DNA of 60,981 nucleotides, from assembly GCA_016782865.1 (NCBI GenBank), contig JADHXR010000023.1:1-60981 (forward strand), given 5' to 3'. The position numbers and the translations under genes were made by a program. This DNA comes from Phycisphaerae bacterium (GTDB lineage: Bacteria > Planctomycetota > Phycisphaerae > Sedimentisphaerales > Anaerobacaceae). This document shows, one piece after another, positions 42,543-52,581 of the stretch (within the stretch, counting starts at the first letter, position 1; each line of letters starts with the position of its first letter). The notes under the pieces were generated by a model, which ran no database searches, had not been told where the DNA came from, and saw only the letters and a program-made list of their open reading frames with translations.

Positions 42543-43439
42543 GTGAAACAGAGCCGCAAGTATCTCGATCCTGTGTTTCTGAGCAAGCTCGGGAACATGG
42601 ACCTGGTTGCCCGCTGTGCGGTCGAAGGTTTCTTTTCGGGGCTGCACCCGAGCCCGTTCCACGGCTTCAGCGTCGAATACAGCGACCACCGGCAATATCA
42701 CGCCGGCGACGAGCTGAAATTTGTCGACTGGAAAGTCTTCGGCCGCAGCGACAAACTGTACATAAAGCAGTTCCAGCAGGAGACAAACACAACAGCGTAC
42801 ATACTGCTGGATAGCAGCAAGAGCATGGCCTTTGCCGGTAACGGCGGCGTCAGCAAGTTAGAGTACGGTTCCTTTCTCGCCGCGGCCCTGAGCTACCTCA
42901 TGCTCAGTCAAAGCGACAGCACATCCCTGGTCCTGTTCGCCGAAAAAGTGATAAAGCGTATCGGCGCCCAATCGAAACGTACGCATCTGAGCACGATTCT
43001 GGCGGCTCTGCAAAACAACAAACCCGCCGGGCGGACCAACCTTGCCGGCGTTCTTCGCACCATCGCCGAGACTACAAAACGACGGGGCATCATCATCCTG
43101 ATCTCCGATCTGCTCGACGACGAGGCCGACATATACAAAGGCTTGTCGCATTTGAAATTCCTCAAGCATGAGGTGATCGTTTTTCACACCATGGACCATC
43201 AGGAGCTTAATCTTGATTATGAAGGACTGATCCAGTTCGAAGATATGGAATCCAAAGCCAGGATGCGCACGTTTCCGCAGTCCCTGCGGGACGGCTATCG
43301 CCAGCGCGTGGCCGAGTTCCTGGACGACATTGAAAGAACCACCGGCAACCGCGGCATCGATTATTGCCTGCTCGATACTTCCGAGCCCCTGGACCGAGCG
43401 TTGGTGGCATACCTGGCCAAGCGAAAGAGATTGATGTGA
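42543..43439 (+). CDS. DUF58 (VWA-like) protein
   Basis: The 298-residue protein is the usual partner of MoxR. It has the DUF58 core Y-S-D-H-R-Q-Y-H-A-G-D-E-L-K-F-V-D-W-K-V with R-S-D-K-L-Y-I-K, then a VWA-like fold with a metal site D-S-S-K-S-M (about 85-90). No signal peptide, cytoplasmic or membrane-peripheral. A 156-base spacer with short CACGAAT repeats separates it from MoxR. Its stop overlaps the GTG start of the next gene. Confidence 0.9.
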   Translation: MKQSRKYLDPVFLSKLGNMDLVARCAVEGFFSGLHPSPFHGFSVEYSDHRQYHAGDELKFVDWKVFGRSDKLYIKQFQQETNTTAYILLDSSKSMAFAGNGGVSKLEYGSFLAAALSYLMLSQSDSTSLVLFAEKVIKRIGAQSKRTHLSTILAALQNNKPAGRTNLAGVLRTIAETTKRRGIIILISDLLDDEADIYKGLSHLKFLKHEVIVFHTMDHQELNLDYEGLIQFEDMESKARMRTFPQSLRDGYRQRVAEFLDDIERTTGNRGIDYCLLDTSEPLDRALVAYLAKRKRLM

Positions 43440-45502
43440 GTTTTGTGGAGTGGATATTCTTGTTCGGCGGGCTCGCTGTAGCCGGGCCTGTGATTGCCCA
43501 TCTGCTGGCGAGGCCGCGCTTTCGACGGTTGCCGTTCACGATGCTCCGGTTCCTGCATACGGGCCAGATCGAGAGTCAATCCAGGCGAAAGTTGCGCGAC
43601 CTGCTGATACTGCTGCTCCGCTGTGCAATAATCGTTCTGATTGCAATCCTTTTCGCCAGGCCGCTTTTGCACGTCAGTCGCGATCCGGGGCAAGCCGGAT
43701 CCATCTTCTTCCTGGGACTCGACAACTCGATGTCGATGGCCTACTCCGACCCAGACGGCAGCTATTTCGACAAGATGGTGGATTCGGCGGTTGATTACAT
43801 CCGCACGGCGCAGGCCGACCCCGGCGCGCCGGCGTTCAATGTTTGCGCCCTGGCCTCAGGAGACTGGGTGCGGGATTTGAGCAAGGAGCAGGCGCTGGCT
43901 GAGGTTAAGGCAATGAGAATCGAACCTGGCAGCGCAAATGTCGGCAACTTTCTCTCGGGTTTGAGTCAAGCCAGTCGCACGCAGCACTCAGGCGAGGACA
44001 TTTCAGTGACGGTGCTGAGTGATTTTACACCAAACATCCTGAGGCAGTTTGTCGGCATAGAGGAACCTGTAGCTGTCGCCGGAATTGACCACAAGCAGGT
44101 CATCTCGTCGAAACCCATTGACAACGCCGCAATAGTCGACGCCCACCTGGTTGGATTTGTAGACGGAAAGCTAAGTGTAAATGCTGCCGTCGTCAATTAC
44201 GGCCAGGTCGAGCAAAATCGACGTTTGACAGCGAATGTCCGAACGGAAAGCTCGCCTCCCGTAGAGATAAGCCTGCCCGCAAATCAGCGTGGAATTTATC
44301 AGGTGCAAATAGATCTTGGCGCCGCCGGGCAAGAACAACAATTCTTGCCTGTGGAACTGAGCTTATCGGGCGACGACGGCCTGGAAGAGGACGACACATT
44401 CTACCTGGCGGTTTCCGTGCCGGGGCGTAAAGACATCAACGTTCTCCTGGCCGGTGATAGCGCGAATGAAATGTTTCTGGTCAAGACCGCTATGGATACC
44501 CTGTCGCGAATGAATCAATACAACACATTGAACGTCAGACAGGTTTTGACCGCCGATCTCGTCCGGTCGGATTTTGGCTCGGCCGATGTTGTGGTGTGCT
44601 CGACAATTGCCGAGAGGCTGAGCTACCTGTCCTCGAGCGTGCAGACTTTTGTAAATGCCGGCGGCAGATTCGTCTGCTTTGTGACAGAGACGATTGCGCA
44701 AGAGGCAGCAAGACAGTTGTGGCAGCGGGATGTTCTCGCCGCGTTGCCGGGCAGCTGTTTTCACGAGCGAACATACCTGGAGCCGAAACCCTGCGATAGC
44801 CGGGCCTTCGGCGTCGACAACGTGGCTGCGAAGTCACTGACCAACTACCGCGTAGAGGAGATTCTCCTGAAAGGCTATCTGGAATGTAAGGGCCATGCTG
44901 ACAGCAGATGTCTGTGGAAATTACAGAACGGTTCCGGCTTCATCTACCTGAAACGTTACGGTCGCGGAATGTCCATCCTCGTCAATACCAGCGTTGATGA
45001 CTCGCTCGGGTCGCTGACCAAATCGAATGCGTCGGTTGCTTTTTGCCGGTATTTGCTGGGCGAGAGCAGCCGAGTCTCCGAGCACAGTTTTGTGCGTGAT
45101 GAACGAGTAATGCTGCCGATTTCCGATGCCCAGGCATCCTCCGCCGAGCGCAAGCAATTCTGGGTCGAGACCTGCGACGGCAAGAAGCGCCGCGCAGCCG
45201 TAGTGGACTCTTTCCTGCTTGTCCCGGACCCGGCGGGCATCGGATGGGTCAAGACGCTGGATGAGCCAGCAACGTATGCAGGTGTCAATTTGCCGCAGGG
45301 TGAAACCGATATGGCCAGGCCGGTGGCTGGTGAGCTGGCCGGCATCATGAGCCGTATTTTTCCGGAGGATGTCGATAAAGACGTTGCCGAGGCCGGAACA
45401 TTCGATGACACTAAGCGCATGCCTCTGTGGAGAATTTTTGCCTGGCTGATTATCCTGCTGCTCCTTCTCGAGCCGGTCGTTGCGAACAGACTGAAGCGAT
45501 AG
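43436..45502 (+). CDS. BatA-type membrane protein with VWA domain
   Basis: GTG 43436 overlaps the stop of the gene before (GTGA) and gives 688 residues. The N-terminus is a BatA (aerotolerance) double-TM region (F-V-E-W-I-F-L-F-G-G and L-P-F-T-M-L-R-F-L). Next are a VWA domain with metal site D-N-S-M-S-M, a CARDB/Ig-like stretch (E-E-D-D-T-F), a glutamine-amidotransferase-like fold (A-D-V-V-V-C-S-T), and a C-terminal TM helix. The protein likely sits in the inner membrane with its body outside. Role in envelope stress is inferred from Bat operons. Confidence 0.85.
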   Translation: MSFVEWIFLFGGLAVAGPVIAHLLARPRFRRLPFTMLRFLHTGQIESQSRRKLRDLLILLLRCAIIVLIAILFARPLLHVSRDPGQAGSIFFLGLDNSMSMAYSDPDGSYFDKMVDSAVDYIRTAQADPGAPAFNVCALASGDWVRDLSKEQALAEVKAMRIEPGSANVGNFLSGLSQASRTQHSGEDISVTVLSDFTPNILRQFVGIEEPVAVAGIDHKQVISSKPIDNAAIVDAHLVGFVDGKLSVNAAVVNYGQVEQNRRLTANVRTESSPPVEISLPANQRGIYQVQIDLGAAGQEQQFLPVELSLSGDDGLEEDDTFYLAVSVPGRKDINVLLAGDSANEMFLVKTAMDTLSRMNQYNTLNVRQVLTADLVRSDFGSADVVVCSTIAERLSYLSSSVQTFVNAGGRFVCFVTETIAQEAARQLWQRDVLAALPGSCFHERTYLEPKPCDSRAFGVDNVAAKSLTNYRVEEILLKGYLECKGHADSRCLWKLQNGSGFIYLKRYGRGMSILVNTSVDDSLGSLTKSNASVAFCRYLLGESSRVSEHSFVRDERVMLPISDAQASSAERKQFWVETCDGKKRRAAVVDSFLLVPDPAGIGWVKTLDEPATYAGVNLPQGETDMARPVAGELAGIMSRIFPEDVDKDVAEAGTFDDTKRMPLWRIFAWLIILLLLLEPVVANRLKR

Positions 45503-45514
45503 ATAAGATTTGAT

Positions 45515-48500
45515 ATGCCTGAAACAACCCAAGACAAACTAGACGCTCTTGTCGAGCGAGTTGGAAAGGTCAGGCGATGGCTGGCGGCACTGGCGATCAT
45601 GAGAATCGCTGCGCTGTGTCTGATTTTTACTTCGGTTTATATCGGCGTCTATGCCTGGCTTGACCATCGGCTGAATTTTGGCCAGCGCGGCAGAGTCATA
45701 GCTCTCATTTTGCTGCTGGCAGGTATTGCCGGCCTGCTACACCGGCTGACAAAACTGCTGCTGAGCCGCGTGTCGTGCAGCGGCGCGGCAAATTACATCG
45801 AGAACAGAAGAAGCTTCAACCAGCAGCTTGTCACGGCTATGGAATATCACGAGAACAAGCAGGAATATCCGTATTCCAGGGCTCTGGCCGAGCATCTTGT
45901 TCTGCGTGTAGACAAAGACTGCAGTGGATTTCGGTTTGATTCGACTGTTAAGAAATGGCAGGGATATGTTCTCGGGGCGATCATCCTGTTTGGGCTCGCC
46001 ACTGCGTGGTTCTACATTCGTGACAACTATGTTTACTTTTCTTCATACTTCGCCCGGCTCACCCAGCCGGCGGCTTCTGTTGAACCGTTGTCGTCGACGA
46101 ATCTGCGATCAATCACCGAAGACATAATTGCCGAACCCAATTCTGAGGTGACATTTACGGCGCAAATTGAAGGTCGCACACCGGAATTGGGAAGACTCGT
46201 GCTGGTTAAGCTCGAACCCGATGCCGCAGAAGGGGACGGTGAGGCCCCCAAACCCGAGGAAATGCAGGTGAGGCCGACTACCGACGCAGACCGAACGCCG
46301 CGATTTGAAGCGTCCAGAAGCTTCTCGGAGACGGGCCGGTTCAAGTACCGTTTCGAGACGGATTCAGCCTCCACTGACTGGCATGAGCTGAGCATTTGCC
46401 CGGCGCCCGAAATAGAAAGTATGACAGCCACGGTGGCGATGCCTAAAAGGCCCCCGAGAAGAACGTGGGTCAAGCCTTATCATGAGCAGATTGAGAACAA
46501 TACTCTGGAAGTAGTCGAGCGCAGTACTGTCGCGCTGAACGTGCAAGCTACCGAGAAGCTCAAAGAAGTTGCGATAACCGGGCTGGACGGCAAGACTATC
46601 ACCAAACAGTTGAACGGGGCACAGCAGTTCACCTTCCATTTTAACGCCGACAGAAGCGGCTCGGTAAAGTTCGATCTCGTCAACGAGCAGGGTCTGGCCA
46701 ATGACGATCTGCCCGATCTCGAAGTTGTTGTAAGAACCGATGAGCCCCCGAAGTTCAAGCTGATCTGCCCGGAAGGTGATTACCTGACGACTGATGTCGC
46801 AAGCGTGCCGATCACGTTCGAGATAACCGACGACTTCGGCCTGGATTCTGCAAGGATGTGCCTGGAGATACCGGGTCACCAACCAACCGAACTTCTGATT
46901 CCGATTGATGAGGCAGTCAAGAGCAAAGAATACAGTCATACGATCGAATTGGAGAAATACGAATTGACCGTGGGCGACAGCATCCTTTTTTACGCTGAGG
47001 CGACGGATATTGACACAGGCTCGGCTCAGGCGAATCGGACCGCGAGCAGCGAGGTGTACTTTATCGAGATCAGGCCCTACAGGCAGAACTGGCGTCCCCG
47101 GCCCGGCGGAGGTCCCAGCCAGGGAGGAATGCCACCTCCGGTCGAGCTTCTCAATATTCTCGAATACACGCGAGCGATACTAAAGAAGACATGGGCCATC
47201 GCCGGCAAGCCGAATCCAACCGAGCGGGATCGATCCGCGATGGACTCTATAGACAACGATGTCCGGTACTGCGCCGAGCAACTGGCGTTTATTCGCGATG
47301 ATTCGGATTATGGGTTTAACGACCGTCAGAAGGCGGTTCTCAATGTCGTTCTGCAATATTACAAACAAGCAAGCAAGCACCTGACTGAGTACAATGCGCG
47401 TTCGGCGATAGGTCCTGAGAAAGATGCTTACCGCATTTTGCGCAAATTCATACTCGAACTCGAACTCCTGCGGAATCCACCCATCACAGGTCAGGGCCAG
47501 CAGCCGCCGAAGCCTGACAGCGTCAAACTGCAAGAGAAGCCTGAGTTCTCGGAGTATGAAAAGGAACGCATCGAGAGTGAGATAAAGAAGGTGCAGCAAG
47601 AACTGAAGAAATTGACGCGGGAGCAGAAGAACTTGCAGTACACTTTCGAGAACTTACTGAAACAGCAGGCCGAAGAGACAAGTTCTGCGCAGAAGACCGC
47701 GAATGACAAATCGTCAACCGACAGCGGCCAGGAACAAAGCCAGAACAAGGAGAGTAGCCAACAACAAGGCAAAGCAAGCGCCGGCCAGGAAAGCAAAGGC
47801 TCTTCAGGCAGTCAAAGTGCCAGTAGCAAGCAGGAATCCGCCGAAAACCCGAATGCGTCGAAGAGTCAGAGCGCCGGGAAGGGCAAGAGCACATCGGGCG
47901 ATCCCAAGGCCGGTGACGAGCAGGATTCCGCCGAAAACCAGAGCGCGTCGAAAGGTGAGAGCGCCGGAGAGGGCAAGGGCGCCTCGGGCGATCCCAAGGC
48001 CGGTGACGAACAGGCTTCTGCCGAAAACCAGAGTGCGTCACAAAGTGAGAGCGCCGGAGAGGGCAAGAGCACCTCGGACGGTCAAGCTCCCGGAGACCAA
48101 CAGGATTCAACCGAAAGCCAGAGCGCGTCACAGAGTCAGAGCCCCGGAGAAGGCAAAGGCGCCTCGGACGGTCAAGCTCACGGGGACCAGCAGGCTTCAG
48201 CCGAAAACCAGAGCGCGTCACAGAGTCAGAGCCCCGGAGAGGGCAAAGGCGCCTCGCAAGGTCAAGCTCCCGGAGACCAGCAGGATTCCGCCGAAAGCCA
48301 GAGCGCGTCACAGAGTCAGAGCCCCGGAGAGGGCAAAGGCGCCTCGGAAGGTCAAGCTCCCGGAGACCAGCAGGATTCCGCCGAAAGCCAGAGCGCGTCA
48401 CAGAGTCAGAGCCCCGGAAAGGGCAAAGGCGCCTCGGAAGGTCAAGCTCCCGGAGACCAGCAGGATTCCGCCGAAAGCCAGAACACATCGGAGAGCGAAA

Positions 48501-49456
48501 GCGCCGGAGAGGGCAAGAACGCCGCGGGCAGTCCTCAGAGTGAAAGTACAGGAAAAGGCCAAAATGCCTCTGGCGAGTCGCAGCAAGAAGCTGATGAGAG
48601 CCAGGGCGACTCTGAAGGAGAGAACTCCGGAAAGGATGCGAGTGCGCAGGGTCGCAGCGGCAGCGACGGTGAAAGTTCCGCCGAAGCTCAGAGCGGCGAG
48701 CAAGGTCAGCACGGCGGCCAGCGTACTGCCGCCAACGCCGAAGCCAGGCTGAGAATGCTCCAGGCCAGGCAGCGAGCGCTGCAGCAGCAGGTTGCGCAGT
48801 TGAAGCGGGACTTGGAGCAGTTACCTGAAAGCCCGGAGAGCGACCGAGGCGAAGGAAGGACCGAGGCGCAAAGGTACCTGGACGAAGCTGTTGCCAGGAT
48901 GGACGACTTTCTGGAGAAACTTGCCCAGGCGCGCTACCAGGCGGACATGGGCCACAGGGATTCCGAGGAGGCTGTCGAGCTGATGGAGTTGGCCAGACGC
49001 CGGATGGATCTGGCAACGCAGGCGCTCGATGGCGAGCTTACGTTGAGCGACGAAGAAAAGCTCGCGCAAGAAGCTCAGAAGATGGCTGAGCAGCTTGCCG
49101 AAGATGCGGACGCCCTTGACGAATCTGTCACGCCTCAAGAGGAGCAGGACATGTTAGCCCTGCTGGAAGCAGCCAAACGCCTGCTCGAGACGATGCCGGA
49201 ACCGCAATGGGCAACGATAGACCAGAGCAAAGGCACCAGGTCGGCGGCAGGTCTCGTTCTTACCATGGGCTCGGGCCTGGCCCCCGCCGAGGCGGCGAGG
49301 CAACTGGCTCGACAGTTCTGGTCGATTTCCATAGACGCCAGGAAACGCCGGCAGCAGTTGAGCGAGGACGAATCTTCCGACGTGAAGTTTTACGGGCAGG
49401 AGAATGAGTTTTTTGAAAACGCGGCGAAGTTCGACCCCGAATCGGTGCAGGAATGA
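45515..49456 (+). CDS. Large DUF4175-like membrane protein with coiled coil and 30-residue repeats
   Basis: The 1313-residue protein begins with two TM helices (about residues 25-45 and 60-78, then 148-168). It has Ig-like or DUF4175 sheet domains to about residue 520, a charged coiled coil to about residue 730, a low-complexity Ser/Gln/Gly/Ala repeat region (about 770-1005), and again helical coiled coil with a conserved C-terminus. Such proteins close MoxR/Bat operons in planctomycetes. The repeat part is a flexible spacer in sequence terms. ATG 45515 has a weak AAGAT site. The stop overlaps the next ATG (ATGA). Confidence 0.8.
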   Translation: MPETTQDKLDALVERVGKVRRWLAALAIMRIAALCLIFTSVYIGVYAWLDHRLNFGQRGRVIALILLLAGIAGLLHRLTKLLLSRVSCSGAANYIENRRSFNQQLVTAMEYHENKQEYPYSRALAEHLVLRVDKDCSGFRFDSTVKKWQGYVLGAIILFGLATAWFYIRDNYVYFSSYFARLTQPAASVEPLSSTNLRSITEDIIAEPNSEVTFTAQIEGRTPELGRLVLVKLEPDAAEGDGEAPKPEEMQVRPTTDADRTPRFEASRSFSETGRFKYRFETDSASTDWHELSICPAPEIESMTATVAMPKRPPRRTWVKPYHEQIENNTLEVVERSTVALNVQATEKLKEVAITGLDGKTITKQLNGAQQFTFHFNADRSGSVKFDLVNEQGLANDDLPDLEVVVRTDEPPKFKLICPEGDYLTTDVASVPITFEITDDFGLDSARMCLEIPGHQPTELLIPIDEAVKSKEYSHTIELEKYELTVGDSILFYAEATDIDTGSAQANRTASSEVYFIEIRPYRQNWRPRPGGGPSQGGMPPPVELLNILEYTRAILKKTWAIAGKPNPTERDRSAMDSIDNDVRYCAEQLAFIRDDSDYGFNDRQKAVLNVVLQYYKQASKHLTEYNARSAIGPEKDAYRILRKFILELELLRNPPITGQGQQPPKPDSVKLQEKPEFSEYEKERIESEIKKVQQELKKLTREQKNLQYTFENLLKQQAEETSSAQKTANDKSSTDSGQEQSQNKESSQQQGKASAGQESKGSSGSQSASSKQESAENPNASKSQSAGKGKSTSGDPKAGDEQDSAENQSASKGESAGEGKGASGDPKAGDEQASAENQSASQSESAGEGKSTSDGQAPGDQQDSTESQSASQSQSPGEGKGASDGQAHGDQQASAENQSASQSQSPGEGKGASQGQAPGDQQDSAESQSASQSQSPGEGKGASEGQAPGDQQDSAESQSASQSQSPGKGKGASEGQAPGDQQDSAESQNTSESESAGEGKNAAGSPQSESTGKGQNASGESQQEADESQGDSEGENSGKDASAQGRSGSDGESSAEAQSGEQGQHGGQRTAANAEARLRMLQARQRALQQQVAQLKRDLEQLPESPESDRGEGRTEAQRYLDEAVARMDDFLEKLAQARYQADMGHRDSEEAVELMELARRRMDLATQALDGELTLSDEEKLAQEAQKMAEQLAEDADALDESVTPQEEQDMLALLEAAKRLLETMPEPQWATIDQSKGTRSAAGLVLTMGSGLAPAEAARQLARQFWSISIDARKRRQQLSEDESSDVKFYGQENEFFENAAKFDPESVQE
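47829..48525 (+). repeat. Eight 90-base in-frame tandem repeats
   Basis: Units starting near 47851, 47941, 48031, 48121, 48211, 48301, 48391 and 48481 each encode a 30-residue element of type Q-S-A-S-Q-S-Q-S-P-G-E-G-K-G-A-S. The 48211-48480 units are almost identical to each other and the outer units are diverged, showing recent expansion in the centre. Copy number may vary between strains and may be collapsed in assemblies. Confidence 0.92.
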
Positions 49457-51717
49457 TATTCGTTGACTATCCGGGACATTTTATTGCAGGTTTGCTTCTG
49501 GCAGTCTTTGCAGCGCTGATCTTGCTCGCCTTTCGTCTGGGCGAGCAGCAAAGCGCAAAACTGCGACCGTACAGGATGCCGCTGATTCTGCTGCAATACG
49601 CGTCGATTGTAATCTTGCTGCTGATACTGTGGAATCCGTCGCGAGCCAAGGTCAGCGAGACACTATCGAGCAATTCCGTACTGGCAATATTCGACACCAG
49701 CCAGAGCATGTCGGTCGTCGAAGACGCACAATCGACCAGGCTGGACAAGGCGCTCAGCTTATTTGAAGAGAAATTCCGCCCCCTCGACAAGGACGGCGCC
49801 GGCTATAGAATCTTCGGATTCGACCGTCAGAGCTACCACGGCGGCTCAGCGGATTTCCTGCGACGCTGGGGCCCGCAAACGGACATGCACAGCGTCTTTG
49901 CAACGCTGGGCAAATATGACGTCACCGAAGAATCCCCTGCCGCAGAGGGCACGCCTGATTCTTCCGGCGAAGTTGGGCGTGATTTTGACAAAGAGCAACC
50001 AGTTGAAAAGAGCAAAGTCGTAGGGGCGGTCATTTTCACGGACGGACAGGCCGATGACAAGAACATCAACACATATCTGCCGCTGCGCAACAGGGATTTC
50101 CAAACGGTCTTTGTCGGTGTCGGCTCAAGGGGCAAGCAGGCCGACATCGCAATAACATCAATCAGCGCTCCGGCGCGGATGGCGATTGATACAGCCTGCA
50201 ATATCTCAGTGGCCGTTGCCACCAGAAACTTGTATGACAAGCCTGTGACAATTGAGCTGCTCAAAGACAAGCACGTGATAGATTCGAGGGAGATTCCCGG
50301 CGACCGATTCGCGCAGAGTCGCCCGCAGCAGACTTCTGCAGAGACCGATGTGACGGTGGAGTTCACTGTCGGTGCGGACCGACTCGGCAGCTACGCCTTC
50401 TCGGCCCGGGCAATTGCCGCCGGCAACGAAGTGAACCAGGCAAACAATGTTCGCAGCACGATGATAGAGGTCGTTGAAGAAACCAGGCTCAGAGTCCTCT
50501 TCTATTCACAAGTGGCGAATTTCAATATCGGCAAAGTCCGGCAGGCTCTGGCCAGAGACGACAAGATTCAATTGGATCTGAGCCTGGATGTGATCAGAAC
50601 GGCAGCGCTCGCCGAGAAGGCATCGAAGATGTCCGGCTACGTCAAGTTGCCGGATGACAGGCGCCGATTCTACGAGTACGACATCATAATTCTCGGGCCC
50701 TGCGACCTGGAGGCTCTGACTAACGTCCAGGTTGACAGTCTATACGGCTTCGTCGTCGACAGAGGAGGCGGACTTATCCTGCTCCCGGGCAAAGCCGACT
50801 TCGGACCACCAGCATGGACACACAGAAAGGCCAAAACGCTTGTCCCCGTCGTCTTCGATCCCGACGAGCCAACGATCTGGCCGGCCAATCCGGGACAAAT
50901 CGAGCTGACACTCGAGGGAATCGACAGCAAAGTGGTCGGCCCCGAAACACTGAAAGACTATGACGGGCAGACGTTGCCGTGTTATCGAATCTCCAACAGC
51001 AAGCCCGCCTCCACCACACTTCTCTCGGTCAAGGATACGCCCGTCGTTTCCATTCATCGAGTCGGTCGCGGCGGGGTCTGTCTGCTCAACGCTTCGCAGC
51101 TCTTTAGGTGGTATCGCGAAGATCTCCAGGGGGGCTTGCTCTACAAGATCATGGCGGGTCTGACGGCCCATTTGGGCAGGATAACAAGCCGTGAAGCTGG
51201 TGTCGAACTATTCGCCGAGCGAGCCGCCGAGCAGGCAGACAAGCTGAGGTTCGAGGCGTACGTTTGCGACAACTCGTTTGATCCTGTCGGCGGCGCCAAC
51301 GTGCTGCTCAGTCTCGGAGAAAACACCGTGAGCATGCAACACACCGGCCAGGGGCATTACGTCGCGGAGGTTGAGAACATCAAGGACCAGGCAATCGTAG
51401 CGACGGCCCAGGCGGAAGCTGGCGGTGTCTTCCTCGGCGAAAAAACTATCGCCGCGAACTTGCCGCCCGTCAGAGCCGAAATGACCAATATCGAGCTGGA
51501 CGAAGAATTCCTGCGGGCGCTCGCAAAGAAGGTCAATGGAAAGTATTTCCATGCCGACGATGTTGATGAGAATCTCACACAGATGTTTGAGGCCCAGACA
51601 GTCGCGGGTAGCTCGCGCCGAATGACGAGTATCTGGCCCAATTGGCTTGTGCTCGCGATCCTCTGCATATTACTCACTACAGGCTGGTTTCTCAGGCGGT
51701 CAATCGGTCTTGTTTGA
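49453..51717 (+). CDS. Membrane VWA/glutamine-amidotransferase-like protein
   Basis: The 754-residue protein has two N-terminal TM helices (about 10-27 and 40-58). A VWA-like domain with I-F-D-T-S-Q-S-M-S follows, then CARDB-like sheets (N-E-V-N-Q-A-N-N-V), a GATase1-like domain around residues 400-520 (I-I-I-L-G-P-C-D-L-E-A-L ... R-G-G-G-L-I-L-L-P-G), and a C-terminal TM helix. It is the third VWA-type protein of the operon. A regulator or assembly factor of envelope complexes together with MoxR is the usual inference. Confidence 0.82.
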   Translation: MIFVDYPGHFIAGLLLAVFAALILLAFRLGEQQSAKLRPYRMPLILLQYASIVILLLILWNPSRAKVSETLSSNSVLAIFDTSQSMSVVEDAQSTRLDKALSLFEEKFRPLDKDGAGYRIFGFDRQSYHGGSADFLRRWGPQTDMHSVFATLGKYDVTEESPAAEGTPDSSGEVGRDFDKEQPVEKSKVVGAVIFTDGQADDKNINTYLPLRNRDFQTVFVGVGSRGKQADIAITSISAPARMAIDTACNISVAVATRNLYDKPVTIELLKDKHVIDSREIPGDRFAQSRPQQTSAETDVTVEFTVGADRLGSYAFSARAIAAGNEVNQANNVRSTMIEVVEETRLRVLFYSQVANFNIGKVRQALARDDKIQLDLSLDVIRTAALAEKASKMSGYVKLPDDRRRFYEYDIIILGPCDLEALTNVQVDSLYGFVVDRGGGLILLPGKADFGPPAWTHRKAKTLVPVVFDPDEPTIWPANPGQIELTLEGIDSKVVGPETLKDYDGQTLPCYRISNSKPASTTLLSVKDTPVVSIHRVGRGGVCLLNASQLFRWYREDLQGGLLYKIMAGLTAHLGRITSREAGVELFAERAAEQADKLRFEAYVCDNSFDPVGGANVLLSLGENTVSMQHTGQGHYVAEVENIKDQAIVATAQAEAGGVFLGEKTIAANLPPVRAEMTNIELDEEFLRALAKKVNGKYFHADDVDENLTQMFEAQTVAGSSRRMTSIWPNWLVLAILCILLTTGWFLRRSIGLV

Positions 51718-51735
51718 AAGGTGTTAACGGCTGAC

Positions 51736-52572
51736 ATGAAAAGGATAATGGCTGCGATCATGCTGACGATGGCAGGTGCATCGGCGATCTTCGGGACGTC
51801 GAGCGCGGGGCCAAATCCGAACCGAGCAGAAAACAACAATACGCATGCGTTGATTGTCACCGGTATAAATAAGAATGCAAAAGACCGCCAGACCAAGGAC
51901 AAAGCTGTGGTGGACCTCCGCAATTTTCTCCTCAATAACGCCTCGGTCAAACGTGATCGGCTGGCCGTGCTGGCGAATAGCCGGTCGCTGGCCCGCACCG
52001 CATCAGACGTATCAACGGCCGAGAATATAGAAGAGCGGATAGACGCATTTGCCGCCGCCGTAAATCCTGCAGACAGATTTGTATTCTACTACGTGGGCCA
52101 GGCAAACGTCGTGGCCGATGAGCTGCGTCTCAATCTGCCGGGTGCCGATATTACGCACGAACAGTTAGCCGAATGGCTTGGCCGGATCAAAGCATCTTCG
52201 ATATTGATCGTACTGGACTGCCCTGGCGCCGGCCTGGCGGTCAAGGCTTTAGCCGGAGAAGGTCGGATCGTCGTAGCCGGCTGCACGGCCGATCAGCATT
52301 ACAGTACGCGATTCAGCGCGTACTTTGTCCCCGCCCTCGGTGAGGATGAGAGTGACACGGATAACGACGGCAAGGTCTCGCTGCTGGAAGCATTCACATC
52401 CGCTTGTAGGCAATTGGATGATTTTTATCGCAGCATGGGCCTGCTCAAGACTGAGACACCTCTGTTGGAGGACAATGGAGATGGCGCGGCGAGCGACAAG
52501 CCCTGGAGATTCAAACAGGACAAAACCGATGGCGCCCCAGCCTCGAAATTCTTTCTTTCGAGCAAGAAATGA
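51736..52572 (+). CDS. Exported caspase-like fold protein, dyad degenerate
   Basis: ATG 51736 gives a signal peptide (I-M-A-A-I-M-L-T-M-A-G-A-S-A) and 278 residues; the frame is also open to GTG 51721. The body has the caspase/legumain-like pattern A-L-I-V-T-G near the start, F-V-F-Y-Y-V-G-Q-A (where active members have F-Y-x-S-G-H-G) and I-L-I-V-L-D-C-P-G-A-G (where they have L-D-x-C-x-S-G). The histidine is replaced and the cysteine is displaced, so it is probably not an active protease. D-T-D-N-D-G-K-V-S-L-L-E-A is a calcium-loop-like segment. It is the sixth gene of the MoxR operon. Confidence 0.6.
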   Translation: MKRIMAAIMLTMAGASAIFGTSSAGPNPNRAENNNTHALIVTGINKNAKDRQTKDKAVVDLRNFLLNNASVKRDRLAVLANSRSLARTASDVSTAENIEERIDAFAAAVNPADRFVFYYVGQANVVADELRLNLPGADITHEQLAEWLGRIKASSILIVLDCPGAGLAVKALAGEGRIVVAGCTADQHYSTRFSAYFVPALGEDESDTDNDGKVSLLEAFTSACRQLDDFYRSMGLLKTETPLLEDNGDGAASDKPWRFKQDKTDGAPASKFFLSSKK

Positions 52573-52581
52573 GGAACAGTT

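Noticed and set aside
47703..48752. Plus-strand second frame of 349 codons and a CRISPR-like appearance of the 90-base repeats.
   Set aside because: Arg/Lys/Ala shadow of the repeats. Units are contiguous, with no spacers, so this is not a CRISPR array.
47523..49016. Long minus-strand frame (497 codons) opposite the repeat region.
   Set aside because: Pro/Arg/Ser-rich mirror of the low-complexity plus-strand coding region; the plus strand has the operon context and known domains.
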